Positions 49,341 through 61,850 of a DNA stretch of 64,000 nt are shown here, in pieces. The stretch's first letter is position 1; each line of letters opens with the position of its first letter. The notes under the pieces are model-generated. The model searched no databases, had not been told where the DNA came from, and saw only the letters and a program-made list of their open reading frames with translations. The position numbers were made by a program, and so were the translations under genes. Source of the DNA: Patiria miniata (lineage: Eukaryota > Echinodermata > Asteroidea > Valvatida > Asterinidae); NCBI RefSeq assembly GCF_015706575.1, contig NW_024037048.1, positions 14,153,512 through 14,217,511 of the forward strand, given 5' to 3'.

Positions 49341-49450
49341 ATAATTTACAAATGTGTTTGAAATTAACTTGTTCAGACGGACTTTGTTTGTGCATAACAT
49401 TCACTAAGCCCGTCTGAAAGAGTTAATTTCAAACACTTTTGTAAATTATC
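49341..49450. repeat. Foldback element in intron 1
   Basis: The 40-bp arms (49,341-49,380 and 49,410-49,450) pair with about three mismatches around a 29-nt loop. The rest of intron 1 (49,000-50,539) shows no other recognisable element; a 125-codon ORF at 49,782-50,159 has no family resemblance. Confidence 0.8.
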
Positions 49451-50539
49451 GAGCTATTTTATTTCAGCTCTTATAATGTAAACAGTTGGTGCGGATGCAG
49501 ACCACGGTTTTGCTAGTTCAAATTTCAAGGCAATAAAAATGAGGAATTCCTGTCTGGCAATATTTCCGCTACTACTTCCATTGTGCACTCTCAAAAACAA
49601 ATTGTCCAAATACTTACTGGTTTCTTTACTTCTTGAACAAAAATCATTTGGATTCTTGTCGATATGGATAATACATTACGAAGTCACATTTATGGGCTTT
49701 TTTTTATTTAGGTTCGACTGTTAGGTTGGACTGTTTTCTGACCGCATTTTTTCGCAAGTATAAAACATCAAGTTCCCTGCTGTGATTCAGAACAGTAAAG
49801 ATGTATTGATCATTCAAAATAATATTTCAGAGGAACTACAAATCGGTGTTTTACATTTTCGGTTTCAAAAAACAAGGCTCGCAAAACCTGGACTCTTTAT
49901 AACCTGGCCAATATTTTTGGCACGATCAAGCACACTCTTACTTTTTGCCTCCCTTTTTCCTATTGACTTTATCGTTGAAATTTTCAAACATGAAATCCTA
50001 GTGCAATGTTCTCACATTATTTCCGGATATCACTCAAACTCAATCAGAATGAAAAGTTATGCGGAAGTTGGTCACGGAAGAACGTATACAGGTATCCGGA
50101 CATCTCAAAATGCCGGTCTTATTTGTGTTATTATTTGTGGGTATTCTCAGTGCCTTTGAACTTTGTTGTTCAACTGGCATTTTGCTATAGTTCACAGTGC
50201 GCCATTCCGGTTTCATCAAGTTACTTTTAAGCATTGCAGGATAAAAGTGTCACTGGTCAGAATAGACTAGAGGGCGCAAATACAAACGCACTGGATCATG
50301 ATGATGCACACCGTTTTATACAAGTTCAATAGCTGGATGCATTTTGTAGAATTCATGGATAGATTTGATTTTTGGAGAACGCATTTGAGATAAATAGTCA
50401 ACCCAAATTACATTTTTACTGAACAGACATTTTTTGGCCGTATTGTACTTGTGGAATTCAGCCATGCCTCCCCACCAAACTCCAAGTTATCTCCTAGAGG
50501 ATTTTTAATGACTCATATTGTTGTTGGTATTTTTTTCAG

Positions 50540-50600
50540 CCAGCAATCCGCTCAAGTGTTGAAGAGTGCTTCTGCGAGAGAATTCAAGAACTGTGCTTAG
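50540..50600 (+). other. Putative 5'-UTR exon 2
   Basis: 61 bp between TTTTTTTCAG and TTAG|GTGAGT. It begins CCAGCAATCCGCTC and contains GAGAGAATTCAAGAAC, both shared with exon 3. Confidence 0.5.
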
Positions 50601-50739
50601 GTGAGTGTATGTTGACATTTTCTTCATTCAAGCATCAGAATAGAGCAGTGATTTGGTAGGAGACTGTTCCTTTCTTTCTGTGCATTTAATCTTTTTGGTC
50701 CAAATTAAAAACCAGAAACGTCATTCAATTACCTCTACG

Positions 50740-53700
50740 AAAAAAATAATCCTGGCCATGATGGTTAGTCTTCTCAATTATCCCTTCTAAAAAAAATATC
50801 CTGCAAGCCATAGTCTCCTCAATTATCCCTTCTAAAAATATCCTCCTAGCCATGATGGTAAGTCTCCTCAATGATCTCATCTAAAAAATATCTTCCAAGC
50901 CGTGATGCTTTGTCTGTTCAATAATCTCGTCTAAAAAGAATTCCTCCAAGCCATGACGATTACTATCCTAAGTTATTATCGATTTAAAAAAAAAAAAATA
51001 GCTTCCAAGCCGTGATGGTTTGTACATTAAATAATCTCTTCTAAAACAAATCCTCCCATTCATGATAGTTAGTTTCCTCAATTATCCCTTCTTAACAAAT
51101 ATTCTCCAAGCCATGATGGTTTTTATTTCAATAATCCCTTCAAAATATTCCTCCTAGCGGTGATGATTAGTCTCAACAATAATTCTCCCTTTAGAAAAAA
51201 TCCTCCTAGCCATGATGGTTAGTCTCCTTAATAATTATCCCTTCTAAAACAATATCCTCCTAGCCGTGATGATAACTCTCCTCAATTTTATCCATTCTAA
51301 AAAAAATAGCTGGTAAGACGTGATGGTTTGTGTGTTCAATAATCTCTTCTAAAACAAAATATCCTCCCATTCATGCTGGTTAGTTTCCTCAGTTATCCCT
51401 TCTAAAAAAATATCATCCAAGCCGTGATGGTTAGTCTCCTCAATTATCCCTTCTGAATAAATATCCTCGAAGCCATGATGGTTTTCATTTCATTAATCCC
51501 TTCTAAAAAATACCTCCTTGTCATGAGTGTGAGTCTACGCAATTATCTGTTCTAGAAAATATCCTCCAAGCCATGATGGTTAGTCGCTTCAATTATCTCT
51601 TCTAAAAATATCCTCCAAGCCATGATGGTTTTCATTTCAATAATCCCTTTTAAAATATCCTCCTAACCGTGATGATAAGTCACCTCAATTATCCCTTTAA
51701 AAAAAATCCTGCTAGCAATGGTGGTTAATCTCCTCAATTATCCCTTCTAAAAATATCCTCCTAGTCATGATGGTTATAGTCTCCTCAATGATCACATCTA
51801 AAAAATATCTTCCAAGCCGTGATGGTTTGTCTGTTCAATTATCCCTTCTAAAAAATATCCTCCTAGCCGTGATGATAAGTCACCTCAGTTAGGCCTATCC
51901 CTTAAAAAAAACCTCCTAGCCGTGGTGATTAGCCTCCTCAATTATCCCTTTACAAAAAAATGTCCTCCTAGCAATGATGGTTAGTCTCCTCAATAATCAC
52001 ATCTAAAAAATATCTTCCAAGCCGTGATGGTTTTTATTTCAATAATCCCTTCTAAAATTATCCTCCTAGCCGTGATGATTAGTCTCCTCAATGATCAATC
52101 CTAAAAAAATATCTTACAAGCCTTGATGGTTTGGCTGTTCAATAATCTCGTCTGAAAAATATCCTCCAAGCCATGATGGTTTTTATTTCAATAAGCCCTT
52201 CTAAAAAATATCCTCCTAGCCGTGATGATTAGTCTCCTCAATTATCCCTCTCAAAAAATATCTTCCAAGCCGTGATGGATTGTGTGTTCAATAATCTCTT
52301 CTAAAAATATCCTCCAAGTCAAGATGATGAATTTCCTCAATCATCTCTTCTAAAAAAAATTCCTCCGAGCCATGATGGTAAGTCTCCTCAATTATCCCTT
52401 CTAAAACAATATCCTCATGGCCATGATGGTTATATAGTCTCCTCAATCATCCCTTCTAAAAAATATCCTTCAAGCCGTGATGATAAGTCTCATCAATTAT
52501 CCCTTCTCAAAAAAATATCTTCCAAACCGTTATGGATTGTGTGTTCAATAATGTCTTCTAAAACATATCCTCCTAGCCATTATAGTTAGTCTCTTCAATT
52601 ACCCTTCTAAAAAAATACCCTCCTAGCCATGATGGTTAGTCTCCTCAATGATCATTCCTAAAAATTATCTTCCTAGCCGTGATGGTTTGTCTGTTCAATA
52701 ATCTCGTCTGAAAAATATCCTCCAAGCCATGATGGTTTTTATTTCAATAAGCCCTTCTTAAAAATATCCTCCTAGCTGTGATGGTTAGTCTCCTCAATTA
52801 TCCCTTCTTAAAAAATATCTTCCAAGCCGTGATGGATTGTGTTTACTAATCTCGTCTAAAAAAATATCCTCCAAGTCAAGATGATTAGTCTCCTCAATAA
52901 TCCATTCAAATAAATATGCTCCGAGCCATGATGGTTTTCATTCAATAATCCCTTCTAAAAATATGCTCCTAACTGTGATGATAAGTCTCCTCAATTATCT
53001 CTTCTTAAATATCCTCCTAGCCATGATTGTTCGTCTCCTCAATTATCCTTTCTAAAAAAAAAAAATTAGCCTCCTGGCCGTGATGATAAGTTTCCTCAAT
53101 TATTTCTTCTAAAAAAATATCCTCCAATCAATGACGGTTGATCTCCTCAATTATCCCTTCAAAAATATCCTCCTAGCCGTGATGATTAGTCTCCAAAATT
53201 ATCCCTTCTAAAATATTTCTTCCAATCCATAATGGTTGTCATATCAATAATTCCTGCTTAAATAATTTCCCCTCAGCCGTGATGATAAGTCTCCTCAATT
53301 ATTTCTTCTAAAAAAAATCCTCCCCGCCATGATGGTTAGTCTCCTCAATTATCCCTTCTAAAAAAATATCCTCCAAGCAATGATGATTAGTCTCCTCAAT
53401 TATCACTTCTCAAAATATCCTCCTAGCCATGATGGTTAGTCTCTTCAATGATCACATCTTAAAAATATCTTCCAAGACTTGATGGTTTGTCTGTACAATA
53501 ATCTCGTCTAAAAATATCCTCTAACCATGATAGTTTTTATTTCAATAATCCCTTCTGAAAAAATATCCTCCTAGCCGTGATGATTAGTCTCCTCAGTTAT
53601 CCCTTCTCAAAAAAATATCTTCCAAGCCGTGATGGTTAGTCTCCTCAATTATCACTTCTAAAAAATATCCTCCTAGCAATGATGTTTGTCTCATCATTTA

Positions 53701-56700
53701 GCCATTCTAAAAATATCTTCCTGGCCATGATGGTAAGTCTCCTCAATTATCACTTCTAAAAGATATCCTCCTAGCAATGATGATTAGTCTCCTCATTTAG
53801 CCCTTCTAAAAATATCCTCCTGGCCATGATGGCTTGTCTCCTCAATTATCACTTCTAAAAATATCCTCCTAGCAATGATGGTTAGTCTCCTCATTTAGCC
53901 CTTCTAAAAATATCCTCCTGGCCATGATGGTTAGTCTCCTCGATTATCACTTCTAAAAGATATCCTCCTAGCAATGATGGTTAGTCTCCTCCTTTAGCCC
54001 TTCTAAAAAATATCCTCCTGGCCATGATGGCTAGTCTCCTCTATTACTATTCTAAAAAATATCCTCCTCTGGCCATGATGGTAAGTCTCCTCAATTATAA
54101 CTTCTAAAAGATATCCTCCTAGCAATGATGGTTAGTCTCCTCATTTAGCCCTTCTAAAAATATCCTCCTGGCCATGATGGTTTGTCTCCTCTATTACTCT
54201 TCTAAAAAAATATCCTCTTAGCCATTATAGTTAGTCTCCTCAATTACCCTTCTAAAAAAATGCCCTCCTAGCCATGATGGTTAGTCTCCTCAATGATCAT
54301 TCCTAAAAATTATCTTCCTAGCCGTGATGGTTTGTCTGTTCAATAATCTCGTCTGAAAACTATCCTCCAAGCCATGATGGTTTTTATTTCAATAAGCCCT
54401 TCTAAAAAATATCCTCCTAGCTGTGATGGTTAGTCTCCTCAATTATCCCTTCTTAAAAAATATATTCCAAGCCGTGATGGATTGTGTTTACTAATTTCGT
54501 CTAAAAAATATCCTCCAAGTCAAGATGATTAGTCTGCTCAATAATCCATTCAAAAAAATATGCTCCGAGCCATGATGGTTTTCATTCAATAATCCCTTCT
54601 AAAAATATGCTCCTAACTGTGATGATAAGTCTCCTCAATTATCTCTTCTTAAATATCCTCCTAGCGATGATTGTTCGTCTCCTCAATTATCCTTTCTAAA
54701 AAAAAAAAATTAGCCTCCTAGCCGTGATGATAAGTTTCCTCAATTATTTCTTCTATATTTCTTCTATATCCTCCAAGCAATGATGGTTGATCTCCTCAAT
54801 TATCCCTTCAAAAATATCCTCCTAGCCGTGATGATTAGTCTCCAAAATTATCCCTTCTAAAATATTTCTTCCAATCCATGATGGTTGTCATTTCCTGCTA
54901 AAATAATTTCCCCTCAGCCGTGATGATAAGTCTCCTCTATTACTATTCTAAAAAATATCCTCCTCTGGCCATGATGGTAAGTCTCCTCAATTATAACTTC
55001 TAAAAGATATCCTCCTAGCAATGATGGTTAGTCTCCTCACTTAGCCCTTCTAAAAATATCCTCCTGGCCATGATGGTTAGCCACTCAATTATCACTGCTA
55101 AAAAAATATCCTCCTAGCCATGATGCTTACTCTCCTCATTTATAGCCCTTTTAAAAAATATCCTCCTGGCCATGATGGTTTGTCTCCTCTATTACTCTTC
55201 TAAAAAATATCCTCTTAGCCATTATAGTTAGTCTCCTCAATTACCCTTCTAAAAAATACCCTCCTAGCCATGATGGTTAGTCTCCTCAATGATCATTCCT
55301 AAAAATTATCTTCCTAGCCGTGATGGTTTGTCTGTTCAATAATCTCGTCTGAAAACTATCCTCCAAGCCATGATGGTTTTTATTTCAATAAGCCCTTCTA
55401 AAAAATATCCTCCTAGCTGTGATGGTTAGTCTCCTCAATTATCCCTTCTTAAAAAATATCTTCCAAGCCGTGATGGATTGTGTTTACTAATCTCGTCTAA
55501 AAAATATCGTCCAAGTCAAGATGATTAGTCTCCTCAATAATCCATTCAAAAAAATATGCTCCGAGCCATGATGGTTTTCATTTAATAATCCCTTCTAAAA
55601 ATATGCTCCTAACTGTGATGATAAGTCTCCTCAATTATCTCTTCTTAAATATCCTCCTAGCCATGATTGTTCGTCTACTCAATTATCCTTTCTAAAAAAA
55701 AAAATTTCGTCTAAAAATATCCTCTAACCATGATAGTTTTTATTTCAATAATCCCTTCTGAAAAACTATCCTCCTAGCCGTGATGATTAGTCTCCTCAAT
55801 TATCCCTTCTCAAAAAAATATCTTCCAAGCCGTTATGGTTAGTCTCCTCAATTATCACTTCTAAAAAATATCCTCCTAGCCATGATGTTTGTCTCATCAT
55901 TTAGCCCTTCTAAAAATATCCTCCTGGCCATGATGGTAAGTCTCCTCAATTATCACTTCTAAAAGATATCCTCTTAGCAATGATGGTTAGTCTCCTCATT
56001 TAGCCCTTCTAAAAATATCCTCCTGGCCAAAATGGCTTGTCTCCTCAATTATCACTTCTAAACAATATCCTCCTGGCCATGATGGTTAGTCTCCTCATTT
56101 AGCCCTTCCAGAAATATCCTCCTGGCAATGATGGTTAGTCTCCTCAATTATCACTTCTAAAAGATATCCTCCTAGCAATGATGGTTAGTCTCCTCCTTTA
56201 GCCCTTCTAAAAAATATCCTCCTGGCCATGATGGCTAGTCTCCTCTATTACTATTCTAAAAAATATCCTCCTCTGACCATGATAGTAAGTCTCCTCAATT
56301 ATAACTTCTAAAAGATATCCTCCTAGCAATGATGGTTAGTCTCCTCCTTTAGCCCTTCTAAAAAATATCCTCCTGGCCATGATGGCTAGTCTCCTCTATT
56401 ACTATTCTAAAAAATATCCTCCTCTGGCCATGATAGTAAGTCTCCTCAATTATAACTTCTAAAAGATATCCTCCTAGCAATGATGGTAAGTCTCCTCATT
56501 TAGCCCTTCTAAAAATATCCTCCTGGCCATGATGGTTAGCCACTCAATTATCACTTCTAAAAAATATCCTCCTAGCCATGATGCTTACTCTCCTCATTTA
56601 TAGCCCTTCTAAAAAAATCCTCCTAGCCATGATGGTTAGTCTCCTCATTTAGCCCTTCTTAAAATATCCTCCTGGCCATGATGGTTTAGTCTCCTCAATT

Positions 56701-57370
56701 ATCACTTCTAAAAAATATCCTCCTTGTCATGATGTTTATTCTCCACAATGATCACATGTTAAAAATATCTTCCAATCCATGATGGATTGTCTGTACAATA
56801 ATCTCGTCTAAAAAAAAATTCTCTAACCATGATGGTTTTTATTTCAATAATCCCTTCTAAAAAAAATATCCTCCTAGCTGTGATGATTAGTCTCCTCAAT
56901 TATCCCCTCTCAAAAAAATATTTTCCAAGCCGTGATGGATTGTGTGTTAAATAATCTCTTTAGAAAAAAATATCCTTCAAGTCAAAATGATTAGTTTCCT
57001 CAATTATCTACCCTAAAACATATCCTCCATGCCATGATGGTTTTTATTTTTATAATCCCCTCTAAAAAAACAACCTAGCAATGATGGTTTGTCTCCTCAA
57101 TTATCCCTTCTAAAACAATATCCTCCTCGCCGTGATGGTTAGTCTCCTTAATTATCCCTTCTTAAAAATATCCTTCAAGCCGTGATGAGTCGTCTCCTCA
57201 ATTATCCCTTCAAAATATCCTCCATGCTATGATGGTTTTCATTTAATAATCCCTTCTAAAAATATCCTCCTAGTCATGATGGTTTGTCTCCTCAATTATT
57301 CCTTCTAAAACAATATCCTCCTGGCCATGATGGTAAGTCTCCTCAATCATCCCTTCTAAAAAATATCCTC
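50740..57370 (-). repeat. 6.6-kb minisatellite array, ~50-bp unit (inverted)
   Basis: Roughly 130 imperfect units with the pieces CATGATGGTTAGTCTCCTCA, TTATCCCTTCTAAAAAATAT and CCTCCTAGC. It is the reverse complement of the left-hand arrays and fills most of intron 2. Confidence 0.95.
52565..53300 (-). repeat. Higher-order repeat unit within the array, copy 1
   Basis: A run of ~14 distinct units recurs in the same order at about 54,215-54,930 and, truncated, at 55,205-55,695. Marker: AGCCATTATAGTTAGTCTC at its start and an A-run followed by TTAGCC near the end. Confidence 0.8.
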
Positions 57371-58131
57371 AATATCTTCTCATTTAAGAATCAACTTAAT
57401 TTGGCATTAGCGATTCGCTAAACGTCAATCGCATTGGCGATAAGAAAGAAAATTTAATAATTCGCTCTTTTTTTTATTTCCACAGAGTGATTACAACAAT
57501 AAACAAACTGCTCACTTTGGTTTACATAAACAAATCTGTCTTTTGAGTGCTCAGAATGTATTTTCTTCTATCACTTTGACACTTTACATTTTTAAACTTC
57601 TGTTTTGAAATTTGTTAGGCATTCAAAATTTTCTTTGAAATAGCTGTAAATTCCTTTATCAAACTTTTTCCTCAATGTATGCGTATGCACAACTTTTGCT
57701 TATCGTAAGTGGATGCCGTTTCTTACACACGCAAAAGAGTGTGCCCGCCGGCACACTATTTTGAAAACAGCAAAGCCTTCATTTTACTTATTTTATTTTA
57801 CGTTTAATCAGGTGGAATAATTTTACAGGTTGTTTGAAACCAGTTCTATTGTGAAGTACACTTTCTGTACATTTGCAAGTAATCTTAACTAATTTTAACT
57901 TGTTTTTGTTTAGATGTTTCTCCAAAAAAAAAACCACCCGTGCGTGAGTCTAGTCAGGGCCGTTGATGAACGAATTCCTACCGGAATAAATAATCAATCC
58001 AAATCACATTTCACCCGACATAATTTTTTGCGGCGTTTTACTGATACAATTCAGCTATGCCTCCCCCACCATCCCCCAAGTTATCTCCCAGCTGACTTTC
58101 AATGACTCGTTTTTGTTGGTATTATTTTCAG
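57371..58131. other. Intron 2 distal part
   Basis: Unique AT-rich sequence. 57,550-57,670 recurs at 59,081-59,208. The last ~110 bp (GCCTCCCCCACCATC...) matches the segment upstream of exon 2, showing duplication of exon plus flank. Confidence 0.6.
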
Positions 58132-58184
58132 CCAGCAATCTGCTCGATTCCTTTCGTGAGAGAATTCAAGAACGTTACATTCGG
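58132..58184 (+). other. Putative 5'-UTR exon 3 (duplicate of exon 2)
   Basis: 53 bp between TTATTTTCAG and TCGG|GTGAGT, starting CCAGCAATCTGCTC. It is homologous to exon 2 on the other side of the minisatellite array. Confidence 0.5.
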
Positions 58185-59173
58185 GTGAGTATCTGCTATT
58201 TGACATATCCTCACACAACTAACAGAATTGAGAGTTTATTTAATGGCAGACTGTAACTTTTTGTGTGCATCGATAAACGTTGTTGTCAAAACTGTAACAG
58301 AAAACGTCCTCGAAGGAAACTTATCATTAATATAGGTTTTCCGATCAAATTTGTCCAATGTGCATTCAGATTCAATTTCCTTTATTCAAAGTAAGGATGC
58401 ATACCCCTTGCTATTCAAAATAGATTTGTTTCTCTTACGAATTGTCTATGTGTATATGTGTTTTGTTTATTAAGGTAAAAACAACTACTTTGATCCGATT
58501 TTGGGCGTCTGCATGCAAAAGGAATTTTCATTTTTGCGCACAATTGAACCCGCCTTGCCAGAAGCGAATTATTGTCTGACAGCCAATAATTTAAAGTTTG
58601 TGAAGAAATAATTCAGTAACTAAACTTTGGTGGATTTTTTCCGTTCCATTACTCATTCAAAAGTAAATATATTTTATATTTTTTAGAAAAAATAGCAATC
58701 GAAATCAAATTGTGGAGGTGAAACTCGAAGATAGTACGGGAACTGCATTTTTAAACTAAAGCAATGTTGATAATACAGACACTCAAACCGTTGCTAGACA
58801 TGCCATTTTTTGTATAGCAACACCATCAATTTAGATTTTATTCTCAGACAATCAGATTCCTCGTCAAATTCACCAGGGTGCCTCGAACTAATGGCGAAAC
58901 ACGCTAAGTTTAATTGTCATTTTGTTTTATCTATTCACAATTAGCTTCGCAAAAGTAAAAAAATAACTGAATGAAAATAAGTATTGATTGCAACAATTGC
59001 TAGTTATTGTTTAAGCGGATTAGTTAGCATGTATCTAATGTTATATTCTTAATCATGTTGTCATGTTTTACTAAATTGTGCTCAGAATGTATTTTCTTTT
59101 ATCACTTTGACACTTTATATTTTTAAACTTCTGTTTTGAAATTTGTTAGGCATTCAGTATTTTCTTCGAAACA

Positions 59174-59940
59174 GCTGTAAATTCCTTGATCAAACTTTTT
59201 CAAAAGCCATGTCATTAATTTTAAACTGTTTTGCAACACTATAACACAACATCTTAAGCAACTTATGTCATTGAACACGTGCTACTTTTATAAACGTACG
59301 CATCAAATTGAATTCTCGAGCGGGACTGAAATCCAAAGCGCAAGAAATTCAAGGCACAAGTCACGTTTTGATGCCTCCTTTTTTACTCGTGCATGAAAAT
59401 ACTCTGAACAATTGTGAACTTTCGCTAAATTCAACCGGGTGTTCAAAACGCTTGCCCATTTTTTTTTAATATTGAATGAGCAAGGTGTGACATTGAAATT
59501 TGAATGACTTACTACTGCGTCATAAGTAGATGCAGGCAATTTGAATACACGTTTCAATAGAAATATTGGACTAATTTCAAGCATCAGTCAATGTCCTGTA
59601 AATTCCTTTATCAAACTTGTTCAAAAGCCATGTCATTTGCAACACTATAACGCAACATCTTAAGCGACTTATGTCATTGAACATGTGCTACTTTTATAAA
59701 CGTACGCATCAAATTGAATTCTCGAGCGGGACTGAAATCCAAAGCGCAAGAAATTCAAGGCACAAGTCACGTTTTGATGCCTACTTTTTTACTCGTGAAT
59801 GAAAATATTCTGAAAAATTGTGAACTTTCGCTGAATTCCACCGGGTGTTCAAAACGCTTGCCCATTTTTTTTTATGCGAATTGCAATATTGAGTAACCAA
59901 GGTGTGACATCTGAAATTTGAATGACTTACTACTGCGTCA
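59174..59940. repeat. Two-copy ~350-bp tandem duplication in intron 3
   Basis: 59,174-59,527 and 59,597-59,940 share GAATTCTCGAGCGGGACTG, CACAAGTCACGTTTTGATGC and the flanking order with few differences. Matching short ORFs arise only because the copies are recent. Nothing else is seen in 58,185-60,074. Confidence 0.85.
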
Positions 59941-60074
59941 ATGTGCCATAAAAACAATTTGTGCCATCCAAATTAAATGAGAAAAAAACTTTGGATTTTA
60001 TTTAAATTGAATAATAAATTATTTTCTGACTAAAGTATAAAAGGTAATCAGTGTTCCTTCGTATGTTTTTTCAG

Positions 60075-60134
60075 CCTTTACTGAACTCCTTGTGATCTCT
60101 TCTTGGACCTGATCTTCAAGAACGAACCATCGAG
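60075..60134 (+). other. Putative 5'-UTR exon 4
   Basis: 60 bp between TTTTTTCAG and CGAG|GTGGGT. No coding potential. Confidence 0.4.
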
Positions 60135-60497
60135 GTGGGTGTGGTGATGTTTAATTATTCTATCTGGACCGGGGAAGGGCAGAAATTTGCTCCGCCTCTC
60201 CCCCCCCCCCCCCAAATACTACAGATCCAGTGCGCTTCACCCTATCCGCATGCAATTTGGTGACCTTTATTAAACAATTCAATGGGTTGCCATGCCAACC
60301 AATTATAAAAATTGGGCTTTTCATCAATGTTAGTTCCAGCCCCCTGTTACGTCACTGTTATCACGAAGAACACATTCTGAATAGTGATTTCTTCAATCTT
60401 ATGTTTTTCTTCTTCAAATCCGTTGGCGGATTGTCATGAGTTTTTAGACAATTATTCTGCAGTTTATCAGACATCAATATAATTCTCGGAAAAAAGG

Positions 60498-60844
60498 GTT
60501 GCAACCTGACGCCACTTCCGCGATTGTATACAAAGTTTATGGAGGATCAAGAAAATGTACTAAGTATTTCCTAACAAAAATGGAAATTTTAAGATGGAAT
60601 TTTTGCGTCGGGATGATAAAAATCAAATTAGGTTTTGCCCTTCACCGACGTTTTTTAAACACTGTACACTCAGTGTGTTACATAACACACGAGTATACAG
60701 TGTATAAAAAAACGTCGGTGAAGGGCAAAACCTAATTTGAAAAATGGAAATGTTTCTCAGTCCCAGATTCATGTCTTAATTTTTGCAATGAATGACCTTC
60801 ATTGAGATGATATAATGAAGAAAAAAGTGGCGTCAGGTTGCAAC
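60498..60844. mobile_element. Non-autonomous inverted-repeat element (MITE-like) in intron 4
   Basis: 20-bp ends GTTGCAACCTGACGCCACTT are perfectly inverted. Inside, a second near-perfect hairpin spans 60,623-60,740 (34-bp arms beginning TCAAATTAGGTTTTGCCC). No transposase ORF; a target duplication is not obvious. Confidence 0.75.
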
Positions 60845-60949
60845 GTTTTATCCTTTTTTTCTACTCGTCGCTTTTTTTTGCAACTATTTTATTTTTAGAA
60901 AAATTCTCACCTGATTTGTTTCAGTTTTATCATTTTTATTCTGAACAGA

Positions 60950-61849
60950 ATGAAGATCTTCTTGGCAACCGTTCTTTCAATCGCCCTCCTTCTGGGTAAC
61001 TCCGTCAACCTCCGAGCTTCCGTTACTGGGCGGGTTGCCTCAGACGGTGATCCTGCGTCTCAGGCGGGCCAAACATGCTGCCAGGAAACAGCTGCAATTG
61101 TAGGAATTTTACAAGGGTCAAAGGGTGATGCAGGTCAAAAAGGAGAGCCGGGTGACGATGGCAGAGGCCTGCCGGGCAAGATGGGACCAAGAGGTTTAAT
61201 TGGGCCAACAGGGGAAACTGGTGTCAAAGGTCAAAAGGGTGATATCGGCCCCCAGGGTCAGCGGGGAGCACGTGGTGTCAAAGGTCAGTTGGGGCTCCAA
61301 GGCCGTACTGGTATTGCAGGCGAGCCAGGGCTAATTGGACCGATTGGCCCTCAAGGTGACACTGGGCCTAAAGGTTCAGACGGACGAACCGGTCGGACTG
61401 GTGTCAAAGGTCAAAAGGGTGAGCCAGGGGAGGCACCAGACGACTCCAACCAGCGGGTAGCATTCACCGTGGTGAGGACGAGCCACTCGGATACCTCTAC
61501 GAGTCAATTCACCCGTTTGCCCTTCCAGGCGACCGAGACGCTTCTGCCGGGTACCAGCTTCGATCTCAAGACCGGCACGTTCACGTGTGGTGTGCCGGGC
61601 ACCTACGTGTTCATGTTTTCTGTGTGCAAATATTCTTCCAGCAGCGAGCTGGGCGTTTATCTCCGGAAGAACGGCGTCCTGGTTGTCTCTGGCCATAGCA
61701 GTGATTCAAGTCACCGTGAGCAGGTGTCTGGGAGCGCGGTGGTGGTTCTGCAGCGTGGAGATACGATGTATCTCACTATGTGGGGTAGGGCGTTTAGTAA
61801 TGCCAATCACTTCACCTCATTCAGTGGCTTCCTCCTTTACCCCGAATAA
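60950..61849 (+). CDS. Secreted collagen-like C1q-domain protein
   Basis: 299 aa. A signal peptide (residues 1 to about 23, FLATVLSIALLLGNSV) is followed by CC at 43-44, suited to interchain disulfides. Some 35 Gly-X-Y triplets run from 56 to 160 with one short irregularity at GRGLPG. A C1q/TNF-like globular domain spans 169-299 (VAFTVVRTSHSD, FDLKTGTFTCGVPGTYVFMF, GSAVVVLQRGDTMYL, SFSGFLLYPE). Such proteins trimerise and act as secreted lectins or complement-like recognition factors in invertebrates; the ligand is unknown. The ORF is a single exon with a TTTCAG acceptor at 60,922-60,924 (or CTGAACAG at 60,948). Upstream non-coding exons are inferred. Confidence 0.9.
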   Translation: MKIFLATVLSIALLLGNSVNLRASVTGRVASDGDPASQAGQTCCQETAAIVGILQGSKGDAGQKGEPGDDGRGLPGKMGPRGLIGPTGETGVKGQKGDIGPQGQRGARGVKGQLGLQGRTGIAGEPGLIGPIGPQGDTGPKGSDGRTGRTGVKGQKGEPGEAPDDSNQRVAFTVVRTSHSDTSTSQFTRLPFQATETLLPGTSFDLKTGTFTCGVPGTYVFMFSVCKYSSSSELGVYLRKNGVLVVSGHSSDSSHREQVSGSAVVVLQRGDTMYLTMWGRAFSNANHFTSFSGFLLYPE

Positions 61850-61850
61850 A
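61845..61850 (+). promoter_or_regulatory. Polyadenylation signal overlapping the C1q-type stop codon
   Basis: AATAAA includes the TAA stop (61,847-61,849), implying a very short 3' UTR unless a later signal is used. Confidence 0.55.

Noticed and set aside
49782-50159. 125-codon ORF in intron 1 of the C1q-type gene
   Set aside because: No recognisable domain, not near a promoter or splice signal, and a second frame overlaps equally well.
50740-57370. CRISPR-like array of regular repeats
   Set aside because: Units are contiguous and degenerate with no unique spacers, and the context is a eukaryotic intron: a minisatellite.
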